This document shows, one piece after another, positions 62,179 to 64,000 of a stretch of 64,000 nucleotides of DNA. The stretch covers positions 310,001 to 374,000 of the forward strand of contig NZ_KI912532.1 of assembly GCF_000519045.1 (NCBI RefSeq), read 5' to 3'. Positions within the stretch are counted from its first letter, which is position 1. Every line of letters begins with the position of its first letter. The notes beneath the pieces are model-generated. The model was not told the DNA's origin, made no database searches, and worked only from the letters and a program-made list of their open reading frames with translations. The DNA comes from Dechloromonas agitata is5. Lineage in GTDB: Bacteria; Pseudomonadota; Gammaproteobacteria; Burkholderiales; Rhodocyclaceae. The translations under genes and the position numbers were made by a program.

Positions 62179-63357
62179 ATGACCGACATCGTACTGCAGC
62201 CCCATCCCGCTTCCCGCCGCATTCCCGCATCCGACCCGGATCCCATCATCGGCGGCCGGGTTGAATTGCAACTGCTGACCACGCTCAAGTGCAACCTGAA
62301 ATGCACCTATTGCTCGCTCGGCGTCGGCGACGTGCTCGGCTCGCAGAACCACGTCGAATACACCGTCGACGAACTGGCCGCCTTCGTGGACAAGCATCTG
62401 CAGGGCAAGGAGGTGTACGTCACCTTCTACGGCGGCGAGCCGACGCTGAATCTCGACATGATGCTGGAGGTCATGCAGCGCTTCCCGCTCTTCCGCTTCC
62501 AGTTACAGACCAACGGTACGCTACTCGACGGCCTGCCCGACTGGGCGCTCGGCCGGCTGTCCAACATCCTCGTCTCGATTGACGGCAGCGAGGCGACCAC
62601 CGACGGCTATCGCGGCCGCGGCATCTACCGGCAGGTGCTGAAGAACCTGGCGGCGGTGCGCGACAAGATCGGCGGCACGGTGACCGCCCGCGTCACCTGG
62701 GGCAACCCGGCCACCACGTTCGAGGAACTCGATGAACTGGTCAGCGCCGACGGCCATTTCGACTACCTGTACTGGCAGTTCGTCGCCGACGAGATGTATG
62801 CCGGCGATTCCGTCGAGCAACGCCAGGCCGTGCTGGTGCCGCTGATCGAAAAATTCTTCTCGCGCACCGACGTGCTCTACCCGCTGATCCCGCTGATGGG
62901 CATCGTCCGCAACAAGGTGCTGCCGACGCGTGGCCAGGAACTCTACGCCGGCCTGACGCAATGCCGCGTGTCGACCCACCTGATCAACGTCATGCCCAAC
63001 GGCCAGATCTACCCCTGCCCGGACATGATGTACGCCCACGACATGCAGATGGGCGACGTGCGCAGCAACTGGCTGAAGAAGAGTCCGCTGCAACCCGCCG
63101 CCAGCATGCCCTGCGAAGGTTGCGAGGCCTTCTCGTGGTGCCGCCGCAACTGCATGAAGAACCTCTGGCTGGGCTACGTCAAGAACGACCTGCGCTATCG
63201 CGCCAACGTCGTTGAGCCGATCTGCGACCTGTTACGTTTCATGGGCCGCGAGATCGACAAGCACGACCCGCAAGCGTGGTTCGCTCGCCTGCCCGTGCCG
63301 CTACGCCGGCAGATCACCGACTGCGAGGTTTACGAGTACGTCGAGATCATGCCCTGA
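62179..63357 (+). CDS. Radical SAM/SPASM-domain protein (putative peptide-modifying enzyme)
   Basis: A 392-residue radical SAM enzyme. The cluster motif Cys38-x3-Cys42-x2-Cys45 (CNLKCTYC) is followed by YGGEP and, at the C-terminus, a full SPASM set: Cys262, Cys280, Cys312, Cys315, Cys321, Cys325 and Cys349 (including [14 protein letters not shown]). SPASM enzymes mostly modify peptides (thioether, anaerobic sulfatase-type or quinone cofactor), but some act on other substrates. No precursor-like small ORF is seen next to it. Ribosome site GAGG precedes the ATG. Confidence 0.9.
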   Translation: MTDIVLQPHPASRRIPASDPDPIIGGRVELQLLTTLKCNLKCTYCSLGVGDVLGSQNHVEYTVDELAAFVDKHLQGKEVYVTFYGGEPTLNLDMMLEVMQRFPLFRFQLQTNGTLLDGLPDWALGRLSNILVSIDGSEATTDGYRGRGIYRQVLKNLAAVRDKIGGTVTARVTWGNPATTFEELDELVSADGHFDYLYWQFVADEMYAGDSVEQRQAVLVPLIEKFFSRTDVLYPLIPLMGIVRNKVLPTRGQELYAGLTQCRVSTHLINVMPNGQIYPCPDMMYAHDMQMGDVRSNWLKKSPLQPAASMPCEGCEAFSWCRRNCMKNLWLGYVKNDLRYRANVVEPICDLLRFMGREIDKHDPQAWFARLPVPLRRQITDCEVYEYVEIMP

Positions 63358-63363
63358 GCGACA

Positions 63364-64000
63364 TCAGCCCTTCAGACTCAGCGCCAGGTCGTACAGCGCG
63401 TTTTTTGACGCCCCGGTAATGCTCGCGGCGAGCTTCGCGGCCTGCTTGGTGGGCAGGCCATCCGCCAGCAGCAGCTTGAGGACGCGCTCGCCTTCGCCGC
63501 TGTCGGCCTCGCCGCTGGCGCCGGACAGCATCAGCACGAACTCGCCGCGCTGGCGGTTGGGGTCGGCCTTCAGCCAGTCCAGCGCCTCGGGCAGCGGCAG
63601 GGAATGGATGGTTTCGAACAGCTTGGTCAGTTCGCGGCCGATGACCAGGGTGCGCTGGCCGAAAACGCTGGCCAGATCGGCCACGGTATCGAGTACGCGG
63701 TGCGGGGCTTCGTAGAAAACGAGGGCCGCCGGGATGTCGGACAGGGCTTCGAGGGCCTGGCGGCGCTGGCCGGATTTGGCGGGCAGGAAACCGTAGAACA
63801 GGAAGTGCTCGTCGAGCAGGCCGGAGGCGGAGAGCGCCGTGGTGGCGGCACAGGGGCCGGGCAACGGCACGACGCGGCCACCGGCTTCGCGCACGGCGGC
63901 GACGATGCGGGCGCCGGGATCGGAGATGCCGGGGGTACCGGCGTCGGAAATCAGGGCGACGGATTCGCCGGCCTGCAGTTTTTCAACGATGCGGGCGGCC
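63364..64000 (-). CDS. rsmI: 16S rRNA (cytidine-1402-2'-O)-methyltransferase, partial
   Basis: The C-terminal about 212 residues of a tetrapyrrole-methylase-fold rRNA methyltransferase. SDAGTPGISDPG, VVPLPGPCAATTAL, GFLPAKSG and FYEAPHRVL are the RsmI signature. The gene is cut by the window edge: its N-terminus lies beyond 64000. It converges on the radical SAM gene with 6 nt between. Confidence 0.93.
   Translation of the reverse strand, partial: AARIVEKLQAGESVALISDAGTPGISDPGARIVAAVREAGGRVVPLPGPCAATTALSASGLLDEHFLFYGFLPAKSGQRRQALEALSDIPAALVFYEAPHRVLDTVADLASVFGQRTLVIGRELTKLFETIHSLPLPEALDWLKADPNRQRGEFVLMLSGASGEADSGEGERVLKLLLADGLPTKQAAKLAASITGASKNALYDLALSLKG

Overview
This is a gene-dense stretch of a GC-rich chromosome that reads as a betaproteobacterium, most likely of the Rhodocyclales (Dechloromonas/Azonexus-like). 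That placement rests on gene content and gene order I recognise: leuS-lptE-holA-proA, the rpsU-yqeY-dnaG-rpoD block, a bacterial type-A rnpB, and many c-di-GMP and hybrid-kinase genes. I ran no database search. I see no insertion sequence, prophage, CRISPR array or compositional island. The genes look vertically inherited core plus ordinary accessory genes.

Layout. 0-3.2 kb: a thioredoxin-like protein and a PAS-GGDEF-EAL protein. 3.2-13.1 kb: a central-carbon cluster (fbp, a lipoprotein, tkt, gap, epd, pgk, pyk, fba) covering the gluconeogenic, pentose-phosphate and lower glycolytic steps, with epd adding a route towards pyridoxal phosphate. 13.1-20.3 kb: a membrane/Asp-box pair, a two-receiver regulator, a flavodoxin-type quinone reductase, a pirin/LysR (yhaK/yhaJ-like) divergent pair and a CHASE hybrid kinase. 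20.3-26.5 kb: five minus-strand genes (ParA-like ATPase, TAXI-type binding protein, qor, ydcF, uvrD). 26.7-36.2 kb: leuS, lptE, holA, a six-cysteine protein, proA, gcdH, ogt, xerD and a hotdog thioesterase. 36.2-43.8 kb: a second hybrid kinase, ybaK, a ZIP transporter, a CBS protein, folB/plsY, a 30-residue small ORF, tpx, a cupin and tsaD. 43.8-48.5 kb: the macromolecular synthesis operon followed after 7 nt by a CAT-anticodon tRNA. 48.5-54.6 kb: an orphan amino-acid binding protein, a methyltransferase, a MoxR/VWA pair, rnpB, a small lipoprotein and a LysR regulator. 54.9-64 kb: gdhA, small proteins, lrp/leuA, a cold-shock-DUF1294 fusion, DUF3025, a lipoprotein, pyrC, a radical SAM/SPASM enzyme and the cut end of rsmI.

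The most interesting signals are small. Two AT-rich palindromes identical over 15 bp sit upstream of a ZIP metal transporter and upstream of a 30-residue ORF plus tpx, suggesting a shared (perhaps peroxide- or metal-responsive) regulator. A complete SPASM maturase has no visible precursor peptide. Two intrinsic terminators (gap/epd and proA/gcdH) end 10-12 nt before the next start codon. One receiver domain lacks its phospho-acceptor Asp. A terminator lies inside the 343-bp gdhA upstream region. A TAXI binding protein is translationally coupled to an orphan ParA-like ATPase.
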